Part shown: piece by piece, positions 1 through 14,363 of the stretch
Position numbering within the stretch: the stretch's first letter is position 1
Layout: every line of letters begins with the position of its first letter
From: Scatophagus argus
Taxonomy: Eukaryota; Chordata; Actinopteri; Scatophagidae
Assembly: GCF_020382885.2 (NCBI RefSeq)
Contig: NC_058496.1
Coordinates: 17,154,501-17,218,500, forward strand
DNA: 64,000 bases
Direction: 5' to 3'
The notes under the pieces: model-generated
The model's database searches: none
Told to the model about the DNA's origin: nothing
Seen by the model: only the letters and a program-made list of their open reading frames with translations
Program-made: the position numbers and the translations under genes

Positions 1-1524
1 ATGTGCTATCAGCTCTAATCCTGGCCTAAAGCTTCGTTCCCCATTCCCACAGGACGGATATTGCTGTGAGCGTGAGATGGTTTTGCAATCATTTCAAAGA
101 TTTGTGATAATTTTGATTCTGCGCAAATACACCAAGTCTATAATTTATAAAGTTAAAATTTTAGGAGGAGTTTCTTACTATGTTTAGAAGAAAGACAGAG
201 GTGCTCCGATAAAACTAATCCATACGACATCAGTTTCTGCATTATTTATCAAATATATTTAATTTATGAGATAAAAACTGCTTTTAATTGTGCAGACACT
301 TACATTGCTAAATAAGTCAGATCTCACAGTGAAACAATGGACTGTTTCTATAATTCACACATCAACATTCAAGGAAGAACTGTGCTTTCTCGTTATAGAC
401 TCCTTAATCCGTCACTCTGCATAAAATGGAGCAAAAAAAAATTAATTAATAAAAATATATGGAAAGAGTCAATATAGTAAAATAGCAAAGGTGAAGCTTA
501 ACATTTTGAGATTTTTATAGTCAGGGATGCAGAGGCTGACTCATTAATTGCATGAATTTCTCAACGCACCGTAGTGTAGAGGCCCCATGTGAATAAGGCT
601 TAAGTCACTTTCCATCAGGCCTCTTCTGTTTTTCCTAAGCTGCTACCACTCAAAACACTACAGGATCAGACTCACCTTCTTTTAAACTCTGTCTCTTTCA
701 GTTCCCCTGAGAACACAGACTGGACTCCCCACTTCTGAGTCACTTTTACCACGCCCTTCCCTTATTATTTCCTCTCTGGAAAATGGGTTTATAGGATTTC
801 TATGACAAAAGGAGGAGATTCAAGTTTACACCTATAGACACTTCTCAGGAACTGCTGCTGCTCTGTTCACTCAGAGAGCGGCTGTTTTTGCCAACTAAAT
901 GACAAAAAAACATGCTGTCAACTCGCCTTGGATGTTTAAAGCAGCTGGCAGGCTTTGCTCCAGATGCCTCATACATGCTTTAAGGGATTATTTTTTAACA
1001 TATCTTATTTCCCAATATGTCCTGCACAGTGGATAAAGATATGAAATATGCTATTTGTAGCATTATGCCTGTTTACTTATGTTATGAAGCGGCGATGCTT
1101 TTCATAGAGCTCTCAAAATAGATCCCAATTTAATATGCCTGCATGTGTCCTGTTATGACAAAGGTAAATGCAAAGAAATGTTTGTATATTTTTTATTATT
1201 TTAACCTTACTCATTTTTATGTGTGCTCATAGGTTTTACTGAGTGACCCCTCAACAACATGAAAGAGAACGTGAGAACTTGAAGCTAACCTTTAGGTTTG
1301 GGTCTGTTGGAAGTCTATTGGAAGGTGGAAGATGATATCATTGCTGAGTGGGCTGGATGGTGGGTCCATGTTGCTTTGTGATAACATCACCTTCTTTTGT
1401 TTCTGACAGATACGAGTTACAATTAATACAGCTGCTACAGGCCTTTAACACTTGAACATAAATATTCATGAAATGATCATTTTGGGGCAGTTACAGAAAA
1501 AAACTATATTTTTCTTTGTAGTCT

Positions 1525-1735
1525 TGTAAAACCACATTGTTTTATTCAGTTTGGTTTTTACAAAGATTAAACAAATGAGATATAATGTGTTAATTTCTTA
1601 GCTTTAGAGGTGCTGGAGGGCAGCGTTTGTTCCCTTTGGACAGAGTGAGGGTAGCTGTTTCCTCCATATTGCTTCATATTTAACTAATCTTTCCACCAAA
1701 CTCTCAGCAAGAAAGCAAATAAGCATCTCTCACCC
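1525..1735. mobile_element. fragment of a long-TIR MITE (family A)
   Basis: The segment has the same internal and right-end sequence as the better copies at 39131-40057 and 53463-53981. It includes a run close to GATTAAACAAATGAGATA and the right-end signature CTCTCAGCAAGAAAGCAAAT. The left inverted repeat is missing or unrecognisable, so this is a truncated copy. It is non-coding. Confidence 0.55.
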
Positions 1736-2024
1736 AAGCTGCTGTTCCTTTAAAGCTCCTGCTAAAGGATACACCTTCAACAACATGTAGGGCCAGTTGT
1801 GTACTTTTGAGATTTCCCACAGTGGTTTATTGTAGATGAGGCCACCTGCCTTAAGACAAAGCAAAAATCCTTAAGTGAATATGCTTTTATAAAATAAAAT
1901 ATTAACCTTTACAGGAAAGAGTAGAGTAGCTATTTTGCACAGAGAATGTCACTGACTGTGGCTATTTTTTAGGACAAAATCCATAAACCAAATCTGTTAC
2001 AAGAAAGTGCAGTATGTGTCCAGA

Positions 2025-2068
2025 CCATTGGAAAACCAATGGTAAGCCATTGGCTTACCACCCAATGG
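2025..2068. repeat. cluster of two hairpins with alternating CCAAT/ATTGG pentamers
   Basis: CCATTGG at 2025-2031 pairs with CCAATGG at 2036-2042 around an AAAA loop. GGTAAGCC at 2041-2048 pairs with GGCTTACC at 2052-2059 around a 3-nt loop. A further CCAATGG lies at 2062-2068. Four CCAAT pentamers in alternating orientation fall within 42 bases. No function can be assigned. Confidence 0.5.
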
Positions 2069-5054
2069 CTGAACAATATCTTCATGCTAATCCATGAATA
2101 TAAAAAACAGACACCACCCCTAAGAACAGTGTCCAGAAACAGCAGTTTCTAACAGCATTATAGTGTTCTAGGCTAGATATTTAGTTTGTGAAAACACTGA
2201 TTTATATTTAGTTTTATTTTATTTATATATTCAAACTACATTCATTTGAGTTTTTACAAATGAGAAGAAATAAGTGACAGTACAAGACCACATGCATGTC
2301 TCTTTACAGTTTAAGCCTCTCGTTATATCCACATTCATACAGTTATAGTGCAGGCAGTCTGACTGCGCTGCATGGTGAATCCTTTAAATGCCACCTTTGA
2401 CTTTGATGGGGATTATCCTTTAATAAGGTTTAAGCCAAATATAAGAAGCCTCTTTAATTAAACCAATCATTTTAAACCACGTGGCTGTAGTGCTTTTCAA
2501 TTAAATGTCATTACAGTTTTCTGTTTGTCAAATCAGCCTCCCACCTGGAATAAAGAGAAAATAAAGACAGTGTTCTGGTCTGGTCAGTGGACATTTGCAT
2601 GTCTGGACAAAAAATACATTAGCCTCTTTTTAGCACAACAAACACGTTGAAGGTACAGAAAACATTTGCAAAACAAAGCTGCAACAATAGCAGTCAAATA
2701 AGTGACTTTAATTTGGTTGACATCATGTAAAATAATAATAATAATATTAATAATACATATTAATAATGTAAAAAAAATCTGATGTTGAGCAGGTAACATT
2801 TTTTCTTCATAAAAAAATCAGACGTAATCAAATTCAAAATAACTTAAACTGCATTTAAAGAATGTAATAATGCCATGAATAAGCATGAGGGAGTGTGTTT
2901 GTGACTTTTTATTTACTCTCTTTGCTTCGTGTTGAGGAACAAGTTATGTAGCTAAATAAATCCCTTCAGGATCTTGATGCTTTTGCCTTCTCACACATTA
3001 AAGATAATGGAATAATTCGCTTGCCGTGCATCCATACAGAACTTCTTATTGGGGTGCCAGCAAATTGAATGAACCTCCTTTCCATTAAAAGGTAATGGAC
3101 TCCCTCAGATGGCCCTCTAAATAACACGGACAGTAGGGGAGGTGAGATGAACCAATTCATTATCTGACTTTGAAGGAGGTGCATATGGAGGCGAAGGTCA
3201 CTCTGTCATTGATCACCAATTCCCCTGTAGGGAAATGGTAATTATGTGTACCAACATGTACTGAGGTCACCTCCAGCCATCGGTGGGAAGGGTTAGAAAC
3301 GCTCTGGGGAGGAAGTAAAGCCGTGCGGAACACTGTTGTTTTGGTATGGATTAAAACTGCTGTGTGTCACTGAACTTGTTTGATTTTTATGGTGGCATAA
3401 AAGTTTCGTGTTTACTGGGATCAACATGTTTTTCAAAGGTTGGGTTTTGCTCAAGCAGATGCATTGTTACTGACAGAAAATTTTAGGTGTTACAAAAAAG
3501 AACCTAATTTAAAATGTTAAAAAAAACTTGAAAATTAATTTGAGATGATGTCTCTTCATTTGGCCAAATTACGATTCAGTAACATTTCTGTTTGTTCTTT
3601 GTGGGGTACACAGACAGCCAACAAACAGTGGGTAGCAGAGGGATTTCAAATGTACAATATGTCATGGTGAACTCCTGTCTCATCATGATGTCATCATGAT
3701 GTCAGGCTGCAACACAAATCTCTCAAATTCACCAAGAGACCAGATAGGTAGTTAATTTTCCATCTGGTATCCACCTCTGCTGGACCAGTTGTAAAGAGGA
3801 AAAATGCCTAAAATTGTGGTTGATATCTGCATGGGGTAATGGAAAATGAGAATCTGCAGATAATTTCTCAGCGCAGGTGATGTCAAGATAAATGTCTTGT
3901 TTTGTCCAAGCAACAATGCAAATCCCAAGATATTCAGGCATCACATAAGATGAAGAAAAACAGCAAGGCCCCATTACTGAGAATTGCTGAATATGTGTCA
4001 AAAAGTATTTATTGACGAATCATTTCTTCACCAATTTAAACATTTTAAGCAGGGCTTTACTTTCATAACCTACATTAGTTTAAAAACACCAAAGCAATGA
4101 TCAAACGAAGCAGATTATTATCTTTAGGCTTGCCTGACCTCTAGGCAGGGTTAAGGTCCTGGTGAATTTTATCGTGGTCTGTCTTATAGGCTAGTAGTTC
4201 AATCAATTCAAAGTAGTCATAGCAACAGAGGCAATGACAAAATGAAACTTTCACTTTGTAGAGTCCTTAAAAGAGTACAGGGAGACCCGCTCTCAAAGGG
4301 AAGTCTCGACTGATAGGAATGAGTTTCTCTTGCTCATAAACTTTTCAGAAAAAGACTGATCACTGGACCACCTGTCACCTCGGATTACAGCATATTGTGT
4401 CGGCTGCTCTGCTTGTCTTTTAAAGGCTTACAGCATTTATGTCTCAAAATCAGATCAAGTCAGCCACCAGCACCCACACTGATTAGCATCGGGTATAGAC
4501 GTGGTGGGTGGAGGAAGGGGAAGTCAGCGGGTGTCTTGATTGCTCTCTGTTGTCGTCACATTCTGCATGCCTTGCTCCATTTTTAAGATGATTATTTTAG
4601 ATGTGAATGCCAGGTTGCATAGCTAATGTAACTCTCTTCGTGAGCCAAGAGTGATATGACACGCTTGTAACAGACGCCTGCACAAAGTCCTGTGCATGCA
4701 GAGTGGGCAGCATGGTAATGATTGTTCCGCAAATACCTGTCAGCAGTGCATGCGAGGATCACTCCCATCGGATGGCGTTGTGTTTGAGCAGTGGACACAG
4801 TGGGGTGTCAGGAAGTGATGGAGATGATAAAACTCAAAACTGTTTCACCAAAGACACTCGAGTGAGATATGAGTGGAAATATACTACCGATATAGAGAGG
4901 GATGGAGAATACAAGAGAATAAAGAACAGGAAAGCAGAGAGGTGGAGTAAGAGAGATTACACTGAGGATGTGATACCCATGGCCCATGTAACAGCCCACA
5001 GGGTACAGAAGCTGAAGTGGGAGGAGGTCCTGACTTTAATACACTATACAGACA

Positions 5055-5078
5055 GTGTGTGTGTGTGTGTGTGCGTGT
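5055..5078. repeat. (GT)n microsatellite
   Basis: A dinucleotide run of about 12 units with one C interruption, inside srrm4 intron 1. Confidence 0.9.
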
Positions 5079-5734
5079 AGTTATGCTATACTCACAAAAA
5101 ACCAAGACTCAGCTTCTTGGACGAGACACAAATAGACAGAGACAGAAGGTTAAAACTGCACAGGAACGAAGGCGAAATGAGCTTTGGAGGCCTGATACAA
5201 ACAAGGCCTGAGTGGAGTGGGGAGTGAGCTGGCAGATGACTGCAGATGACGACATCCACTAAGGTACATTTATAGCATCAAAAAGATGGTAGATCATGCT
5301 GGATCTGTTGGGTGCTGCGACTCCATCTGCCTTACGCACCACACCTGGTAGGTAGCAAAGATGGAGCAGTGATGAGAACACAAGAAAGGATCGTGGGGAT
5401 GGTTTATGTCTCTGCGCCGAAACCAGCATGATGAGACAGAGTGCATAGAGTGAAAACTAACGAGCACAGGTGAGGGGGAGAAAAGACAGGTGTCATGTAA
5501 TTCCAATTGGTGTGGAACATAAAAGTTTATGATGCTATTTATGCAGCTTGAGGGCTCATGTCAGTGAATGTGCGGCATATTTAACTTTTTGTTTTTGGTG
5601 CTGTCCTGGACTTGTGTTTTGGTTTTTAAGAAAGCTGTCTCTCATAGTCAATTTTAGGTATAAGAACCAAAAGAGTTCATGAATCCAATCTTCAACCTCA
5701 TTATCAGCTACTTTCTGGAATTTATGTAACACTG

Positions 5735-6342
5735 CTCCACATGTTACATGGTTTTAAACTTAAACCCCTCCATGCCAGGTTGCACACTGCTGCTGTGATT
5801 GATATGCTGCTGTATATCTATCAACAGGCATTAAAAAGGAGGGGAAACATTTTTCTTTGGTCTCAAAAGACTCAAGGCTGGCTCTGTACACGGTCTCAGG
5901 CTGGAGTCTTTGAGACCGTGGTGGAGAGGAGGATGCTGAATAAACTGTTATCCATCATGGACAATGATCAGCACCCTCTCCACCACACAGTAGACAGACA
6001 GCGGAGCACCTTCTCCCACAGGCTGCTGCAGCTCCGCTGTCGAAGGGACAGATGCAGGAAATCTTTCCTGCCACATGCCATCACGCTGTACACTAACAGC
6101 TAAACTCTGGTCACTGCACTTTATATGTTTTTAACGTACTCGTAAAAAATTTGTTGTAGGGTATATACATTTTTATATTGCTTTGTATAGTTGCTATTTT
6201 AACAGTATAGGTTATTCGTTTGTATAGGTTATTCTTTTTCTTTCACGGTATTGTCACTGTCTGTAATGCTGCTGCTGCACTGTAATTTCCCAGCCTGGGA
6301 TCAATAAAGTCTATCAAATCTATCTATCTATCTATCTATCTA
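5735..6342 (+). mobile_element. 3' end of a fish non-LTR retrotransposon (LINE, L2/Rex-like)
   Basis: The + strand encodes a degraded C-terminal piece of a LINE ORF2. It has the typical pattern VERRMLNKLLSIMDN, then HPLHHTV, then STFSHRLLQLRC and KSFLPHA, ending at a stop near 6101. An AT-rich 3' UTR follows. It closes with the LINE tail signature CTGGGATCAATAAAG and a (TATC)n run at about 6315-6342. The 5' part of the element is missing, as expected for a 5'-truncated LINE. It is a dead copy in the srrm4 intron. The exact clade is inferred. Confidence 0.75.
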
Positions 6343-7770
6343 AACTCTGGTCCACTTTTTATTCCACTGACATTGATTATTTAATAAGGGAACAGATACT
6401 GTGAAACATGGTCAGGAGCAGGCCTTCATGAATAATTCACATGCCTGGTTTGCATAGGAAAGGATGTCACGGATGAGGATGAAGAGGTTGAAAAGGTTGA
6501 AGAAAAAGAAGATGTTGGACCCATTCTCAACACGTTCTTCTAATTACTGGCATTCATCCAGATCTTGTCAGAAGTTCCCTCACTCTCTCCCACACTGAAG
6601 TATTGATTGTCCCATTGAGTTTCGTTGTGGCTGTCATGCCTGGCTGCAAACCTGATATGTTTACTGACACAAATTAGTGTGAAACTGTAGCAGCTCATTA
6701 AGACAAGGGTGGTGGCTGGTTGGCAGAGTGTAGGGTCCCAATCAGCTCACCCACTGAAGGCTGTGCATACCGACAGGTATGTGTTGAAACCCATAACTTA
6801 ATGCTCGGAATTATTCCCACAGAGCAACTTCAAGGAAATATGATGGTGGATAATTGGAGGCAGAAGTGGAAAAAGGCAGCTCACAAGTTCCTTAATGCAC
6901 ACTGGTCTGTCAACATGGATTCTAAATTAGCGTCTGTGTCATGGAAAAAGTTACTTACAGTTTTCTTTGCAGTTGCTGGTAAATATTACTTCCTTAATTG
7001 GCTGATTAAGCTTCAGCCAGATGGCAGTTTTATGTTTGGTCTGTGCTCTCCATTAATTAAAAAAAGGTTTGCTCCCCAAGTTTAAAATGTTTGTTTAGTT
7101 TCTCAGAAAAACACTATTTCTTCACACGAGCCCCAAAACTCCCATTCAAAATGGAGCAAGTAAAACGTCCAATCCTGAACCCATCTGTCAGCTGCTGTTT
7201 TAGTGAGAAAATTAGCCTTCATTTGGGAAAATAAGAGGCCTGTTTCCCACTTTTCATTTTGAAAGGCTCAACCTTTGGCCCCTAATTTGGTCAGACTCTT
7301 GCAGGATCACCTTCTGCCAACCAACCACAGGATTCTTCCTCAGTAACTTCCTCCTGGCACACTGTTCTTCTCTTGGTGTGGTAGTTGTGCTTAAACACAT
7401 GATGTGCAATGATTATTGCTTGCTGCACTCCACACGTATTAGCATCTGCAGAAGGCTCTTCAGTAATCTCCTTCACACAGGAGGAAGTGCGGTGAGCAAG
7501 TGCGCCTCACAAGCAGCTAATTAAACCCAACTATGCTCGCTTCCTCTTCCTCCGCCATTGCACAAAGAGTCCTCTAATCATTTTTAACTCGATTTGGAAA
7601 CAAGTAATTGATGCACATATGAGGTTTATGATGCATGTAAAAAGAGAAACACTACCAGTTTAGATGGCAACAATCTGGGCTAAGACGACCGTGTGACGAC
7701 CATGCCGGCATTATTCCTCTTCTAAATGTGTAAAATTTCGTAGTTGATTCTGAGGACAAAGATGACAGTA

Positions 7771-7797
7771 ATGATAATGATGATGATGATGATGATT
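7771..7797. repeat. (ATG)n microsatellite
   Basis: A short, slightly imperfect trinucleotide run in srrm4 intron 1. Confidence 0.8.
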
Positions 7798-10700
7798 ATA
7801 GCGATGATGGTGGCACCACAGTGTTGGCATTCATATGAGCTTTCATGGCTAATCTAAAGCCAGACAAGCTTTGTTGTGCATGTTGCTGTTTGCTGGGAGT
7901 GTAGTCTTTATGCCCATGTGAAAATCCCTCTTCTCTGATATTGGAGCTGGACTTCTGCAGATTACTCTGTTAGCTTTGGCTGCACGCTCCACACTGGAAT
8001 AAACTTTGCCTGATGTTTTGCTTTTCAGGCCATATTGGCTTGTAACAGGAATGAAACGTAAAGCAGAGGATGCAGGGAATTTTGCTATGTTTTTCTTCAG
8101 CGCCCCAGAAGAGAAGTGCTGCCTTAACTCTGACATGAGCTCACTTTGGGAAAATATAAGCAGACAGACAGCACTGACGCACACATGTGACCATATCTGG
8201 CATGTCACCATCCAGTAAGACATCTTCTACTCAAATCGCAAACTCTGTGCAGCGACAGCATATCGAATGAAGACGTCATTCAAATGTTGACATTCCTCAA
8301 CATTCTCTTCCCACAAGTTCTGCCCTCCTCTCAGTCTGTAGTGGCTCCTATAATGAACCACAACTCTAACAGCACTTGTGGATCTGACAACTAGCAATGT
8401 GATTTCATTTGATTTGAGCTCTACAGAGGGTAGGCAAATAAAAAGCACTCATGACAACCAGCAGGTTTATCCAAGTCAAATGATGTCTTTAGGCTATGAG
8501 TCACTGGCTTGAATGGAAAATATCCCAAAAGGATTCATCTTCCACTTGATGTTACAGTTCTAATTTGCATAACTCTGGAGAGGAACATGTAGAGATATTT
8601 TAATATATATTTTTGAGACTTTAACACTAAATGCTCGGGGACTAGAGTCAGGAATAGAGTAGTTTGAATTTATTGAATTTATATTGTTTACATTTGTGTC
8701 TCACTGAAATTTTAAAACGACTGTCACAAAAACAACTATAACTATAACTATAAAATTATTGCTTAGAAGTCATTCATTTAAGTGGGTGGTAAGTCCTCGG
8801 CACAACTGTAGTGACAACTACAAACATTGTCTTCGGGACCCTATTCTGTGTAAAGTAAAGAAAAAAAACTCTGTGTTGCACTTATAATATCGGTTTCTAA
8901 CTGTGGACGACCTCCTTTATGTAAGCTAAATGATAGCATGCAGGAAACACTCTGTAAAGATCCAATCTAAGGCTGTATTTAACTCCGGTTTTGATGAAGT
9001 GCAACATGAATGAGGTTGTTGTTATTGTCATTTGTTTGGATTCAGAAGAAGAGTCACAACTTGGGAAACAAGTTAAAAATCTTTGTCATGCAGCACACTG
9101 AAAAGACTGCAGCGTTTGTCCTGGAAATACCTTCAGAACAGAGGCAGACTTTGTCTTCAGTTTGTCTGTTTTTCAGACGAGCTTGGCTCTGCGACTCTAC
9201 TCTCTGTAATGGTAAAGCATGAGAGGCATCAGAGCTTTCCAGTCACCCTGAATAACCTTTGCTCGGAGTTCCAGTTCTCAGGTAAACACTTCCCTGGCTG
9301 GAGGCGGAAGGTCTGGGCCAGTCGACTCATTTGTTCTGTTTGAAAGTGATTGCTGCCGAGTGGCGACTGCTTTAATTTGATTGATGTGTGGTTCACCAAG
9401 CGGTGGATTTGGTTGTAATTACTCTTTGTGCTCACCATGATAAGGAAATTAATCAAGCCATTATGTTGCTCCCATTTTATCATCAGGACACCATAATTGA
9501 ATAAACCAACCTCACTTGTCTTCAAAGTCAATATGGCTTGCAGCGTACTCCCCCACTGGAAGGGGAAAAGGGCTTGCTGTTGCTGATTGGCTGATAGTGA
9601 GGTGAGGACGTTCAGCTTCAACAATGTAGTCATTCTGATTGGGAAAAAAAATCATGGCTAGTTGTTCTCCAAATGTAATCAAAAACCCACAAGGTCAGCT
9701 ATACATAGGCTGTACAAACAATCTACTTTGATTTTAGCAAAGCACATTTAGTTCAGTGAAAATGGTACAAGAAGTATTCAAATGTTAAAATGATCACAAT
9801 GATCAAAAGTATCACAGTGTAAAATTACTTTAATGCAAGCTAAGTCCTGCATTTTAAATCAGAAGTAAAAGTACAAAAGAATCAGAATCAAAAAGTACAC
9901 TTACCTGACATATATGACATTAATAGGTGGTTCACAGCAATGCATCAATGTGTCAGCAGTATTTTACTATAATTTTAACCTTTTTATATATGGTTTGGTA
10001 ATAAAGTGGTTCCCAGCATAGGGACTGAGAAAGAAGATAAGTTTGCATAGCAAGGCTGAAGTCCTTTCCCTTCTGGTGGACCACCATGGGACCTTATTTC
10101 ATAAAAAGTATGTATGGTAGTTAATGACTAAATAATTGTTTGATCCCATTTGTATTGTGTCATGAAATGCACATATGTTGTTTGTCAATTTAAAAGATAA
10201 TTTTGCCGAGGGCCCCTCAATTGTATTTTTAGACCTTTTGTTTTGTGAAATCTTTAGACAGCAGATCTCTCTCTGACTGCTAACAAGCCACAAATGCAAA
10301 TCTTTATTTTGAAGCCTATCTTGTGTCTTTATGTGTTATGTTTATGTGGGATATTTATAATTATAGCTGTAAATGAATGTTAAATAAAAACTATAATATT
10401 TTCCTTTGAAAAGAAGTGATGTAGAAGTGTATAATGGAAATACTCAAGTAAAGGACCACAAAACAGTACAGTACTTGAGAAAACGTACTTAGTTACTTTC
10501 CGCTATTGTTTATTGATACAATATATGAAGCTCTTTGGTACAAAATTTTGATAATTCATTTACAGATAAATCATGAACCTTGAAATTAAAATAGAAAGCA
10601 GAACATTCATTCTCACCATTACATTATCACAGCCTAATGTACTGTCACAGCTTAATGCTGAAGTTGGATGTGAGATTTGGAGCAAACTAGTGAAGACAGG

Positions 10701-13700
10701 AAATTGCCTGGAGCCACTGATACCTTCCAACTGGGGCTGAACAGCTATTAAATCTTTGATGTTCTCTTCTGTCATGCTGCCTTCCCATCATGCATTGTAA
10801 GGAAGAGGAGGCGGCCAAGTTGGGACTGATCTCAGCCGCCCAAAAGGATTAGCATCCATCCTTGCAATTTATTCTGGCAGCAGGAACATCACCAAAAATC
10901 TATTATCCACCTGCGTACGTTTTGGAGAGGGAAAAAAAATATATAACAAAACAAAGAAAAAAAAACCCAAAAAACAAAACACACCTCCTCTGGGGAGGGA
11001 ATACAGTACATGAGGTGATTTTCTTACCCATAAGCAAAGAAAGAGCATATTAACAGACTTGTTCCAGGTGACAGGACAACCCCCAGAGTGTTTTTCACAA
11101 CCGTGGCAAAACAAACTGGATTAATTTCATGGCAACGTAAGTGTACAGTAGTCAGATACAGTGTATTATACTTAAATAAATATTGAGAGATTCATTTAAA
11201 TTTTGGTACCTCTTAAATTTCTGAATGTCATGTCATGAATCTCAAGCTCGTAGTGCGGAAGACGTTTTGATGACAGCTTTAGTGATCAAGTGGGAGGATG
11301 TTTTGCATATGGGCTGCTCGATTGCATGCCCATGTTTGTGTGGGCCCTCAGCTGAATTACTGCCTCAAAATCTCTCAACATTTTATCAGTAGTACTTCTC
11401 CCGAAAATATCCACTTTGCCCTGAAAAGTTTGAACAGGTTTTGAGGGCCTTAAGAGGTAGCCTTGTGAGAGATGCGTTTCATTCACTTTGTGTGGGCTTA
11501 ATTGCTCGCTTGCATCCTTTGGCTGGTGATAAAGTTGTTCTTGACTCGAGTCTGAAAGTTGGATAAACGCTCTTGGTGTAAATGAAAGCAAAGTGCCTTG
11601 GGACCACCCTGTTTGGGTTTTAATTGTGGTAGTAGATCATGTCTTTCCCTGGTAATTATCTCAACTATCATCACTCCTATAATAACGATAATCAATTGTT
11701 CCTGGTGGCTCTGACAGGGATAATGGAAAGTTTATTAGCCTCTGTGAACCTCACGAGTGTCTGGGGAACTCTTAAATCATCTGTTGCAATGGTTGAGAAA
11801 AAAATAAAAGTCGTCTTAGTCACTTACACAAATTTCTCCTCAGAGGGTGAAGGTCATGCAAGTGCTTCCTCAGTCCCCATTATCAGCTTTGATAGCCTTG
11901 ACGTGTTTACAAACTTGAAACAGAACAGAGCTCCTTAAGTGCTAATTTGAACAATTTAGCAACCCTCTACTTTGAATAATCAGGATGTTTGGAGGGCTCC
12001 ACTGTACAAACTAATGACACTCCGAGGAAATCTTTCTTTCCAGTATACTTTAACTGCAGCATAATGTCAACCGTCACAAAGGTGGCCAAAACTTGATCCG
12101 TAGATATTCCCAACGCAACAACTTTAAGTTGCTTTACAAATCTTGGAAGAAAACAGAAGATGGAAGATTTTCTTTGGCATTAGGGTTTCCATTCTGCTGT
12201 TAGGACTCGTCGAAGTGATGTATCATCCATCGATCGCCTGAAGTTGTTTTCCTGTTTTTGCTGTAGGGTTAGCTGTATTGATTCTGCCTTTTCTTGTTTG
12301 CCACAGTTTGTTATTCACTTGCTCTATTAGGTGCGAGTGTTCTCAGCGCTCAGCAGGACAGACCACCTGTGAGGGTGGCATGGCAACTAAAATGGATTCC
12401 TGAAGGCTTGAATCCGTATCAGTGTTTTCAAAATGAAATCATGGAAAATAAAAAAGTCACATATCTTGTATCTAGTGTGTCCAAGACACTACAAAGATGA
12501 TCATGATTAGATACTGCTGATAACTTAGAACCTAAAACGCTGGAACATTGTATGAAACACGCCAATGATTCGCAAATTCTTTACAATCTATTCATTTGAA
12601 TACAGTACAAAAACTGATCTTTTTTGTTTGTTGTTCACTCATTCTGACTCTTTATGCTGAGAGAGCAAAACACAACAGAGAGGGAGTGCATTTGTCTGTG
12701 CTTTCAGGATGATACAGATGAGATCAAGGAATAGAAAATGTACAAATGCCCCTCGAGTGTGTCTTAACTCTATCTTCTCCGATCTCATTCTGTCACAGCG
12801 GGGTATCTGTAGACTCAAGCGTTAGAAGGAAAAGGTTGCATTTGAGTGCTGTGCATTTTGTTGCGTCCCCATAGATCCTCTGCACTCATCCAGCACACCC
12901 TTGAAGGCCCCAGGAGGCCTGCTGAAGCAAACTGTCAGCAGTTTTCTTCACACACTTTGACTAAATGTTTAATTTCAAATAGCAGATGAGTGCAGATGCA
13001 AACATCTCTTGCAGAATGTAACTGAGGCAGCTGAGAATACAATCTGTGTTAATCGCCGGTGTGATTTGGACACATTTTCGATGTGAAAACCGTAGCTGTG
13101 TCTGACTGTTTTGCTGGTTAGTTTAATGCCTGCCTGCATGCTTATTACACACCTGTACGATGTCAGCTGATGTGAGTCTGAGCCCTCCAACAACAAGCTG
13201 CTGTGTAACACAGCTGGCAGATTACAGTCCAGATCCTGGCAGATACTGTTGCAGTTTATCTCAATTTAATGTCGTAAATGGGGTGTGGACAATGAAACTG
13301 TACACAAACTATGATGATCCCCTGCGGCTCTGGTAGTCAGTGACATTTTATGTATATCTGAGCACAGAGCTGGAGTTTCAACAGACACGCGGATGGTTAC
13401 ACATGTCCTGCTTTTCTTTTTTTTGGGGCCAAATAGGCCCGTTGATAAAGTGACACCTCTGCAGTCCTGCACGCACGTACATTATGAACCACACCTGCCT
13501 ATGTTTCAGTCACACTTTTCTCACACTTTTTTTCAGTCACATGTATTGCATGCACGTGTGCATTACATTTTGAATGAATCAACATGACAAATCATGTTTA
13601 AAATGAAATTTTGTTTTGTCTTCCCTACAAATGGAAGCAAAAACATGAGTAACATTTTCATGGTGATTTAATTTATTTTAAAGGGGAAGATTTTATATTT

Positions 13701-14344
13701 CAGATTTTGCCAACAATTTGCCAACAAAACAATTGTTTAAAAAAAAAATTCTTGGTCCATATATCAATACTTTCCTACTTTCCTTTTACCTCTCCACGCT
13801 GTTGCTTCTGTAAATAATTAAAAACAAACAAATAAATACTTTTATCTAGGAATAAATAATTTCCTGAAACAACAGGGCATTGTAGACTTTAGAAATAATT
13901 TTTCAACCATACAGTACACCAATGTAAATAGTGTATTTTTTATGGACCCTTTTCTACTGTGCATTTAGGCAATTGGATGGTATATTTAGGATTGACTCAA
14001 AATAAACTACAGTGCCCATTTTCATTTTACTAAAGCAATGTATGAGTCAGTGTATTGGTATGACTTTCTGATACTTTGTGGCACACAAAATACACAGGCC
14101 TGTTGGTAGAATCAATCCATTGTGAGTTTGAGTATTTTGATGCCTGGTTTCATTCATTGACAATCAAACATGTTTATTCTGTAAGCAAGTTTTTCTGTAG
14201 CCTTAAACTAACAACATGCGAGAGACAAACCCCAGTGTCTGCTGTCAAATTTACATGTTTTTTGTCCCAAATCTTCACACACATCACACATCCTCTGGTT
14301 TGCAAAAAACATTGTTGATTAAATGAATTGAGGCATCAGTCGCC

Positions 14345-14363
14345 AACACACACACACACACAC
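14345..14363. repeat. (CA)n microsatellite
   Basis: An uninterrupted CA run of about nine units in srrm4 intron 1. Confidence 0.9.

Noticed and set aside
7849-8223. 124-codon - strand open frame
   Set aside because: An overlapping open frame on the other strand and absence of any motif argue for chance.
9229-9633. 134-codon - strand open frame in srrm4 intron 1
   Set aside because: Composition and surroundings look like ordinary intron. No motif or splice structure.
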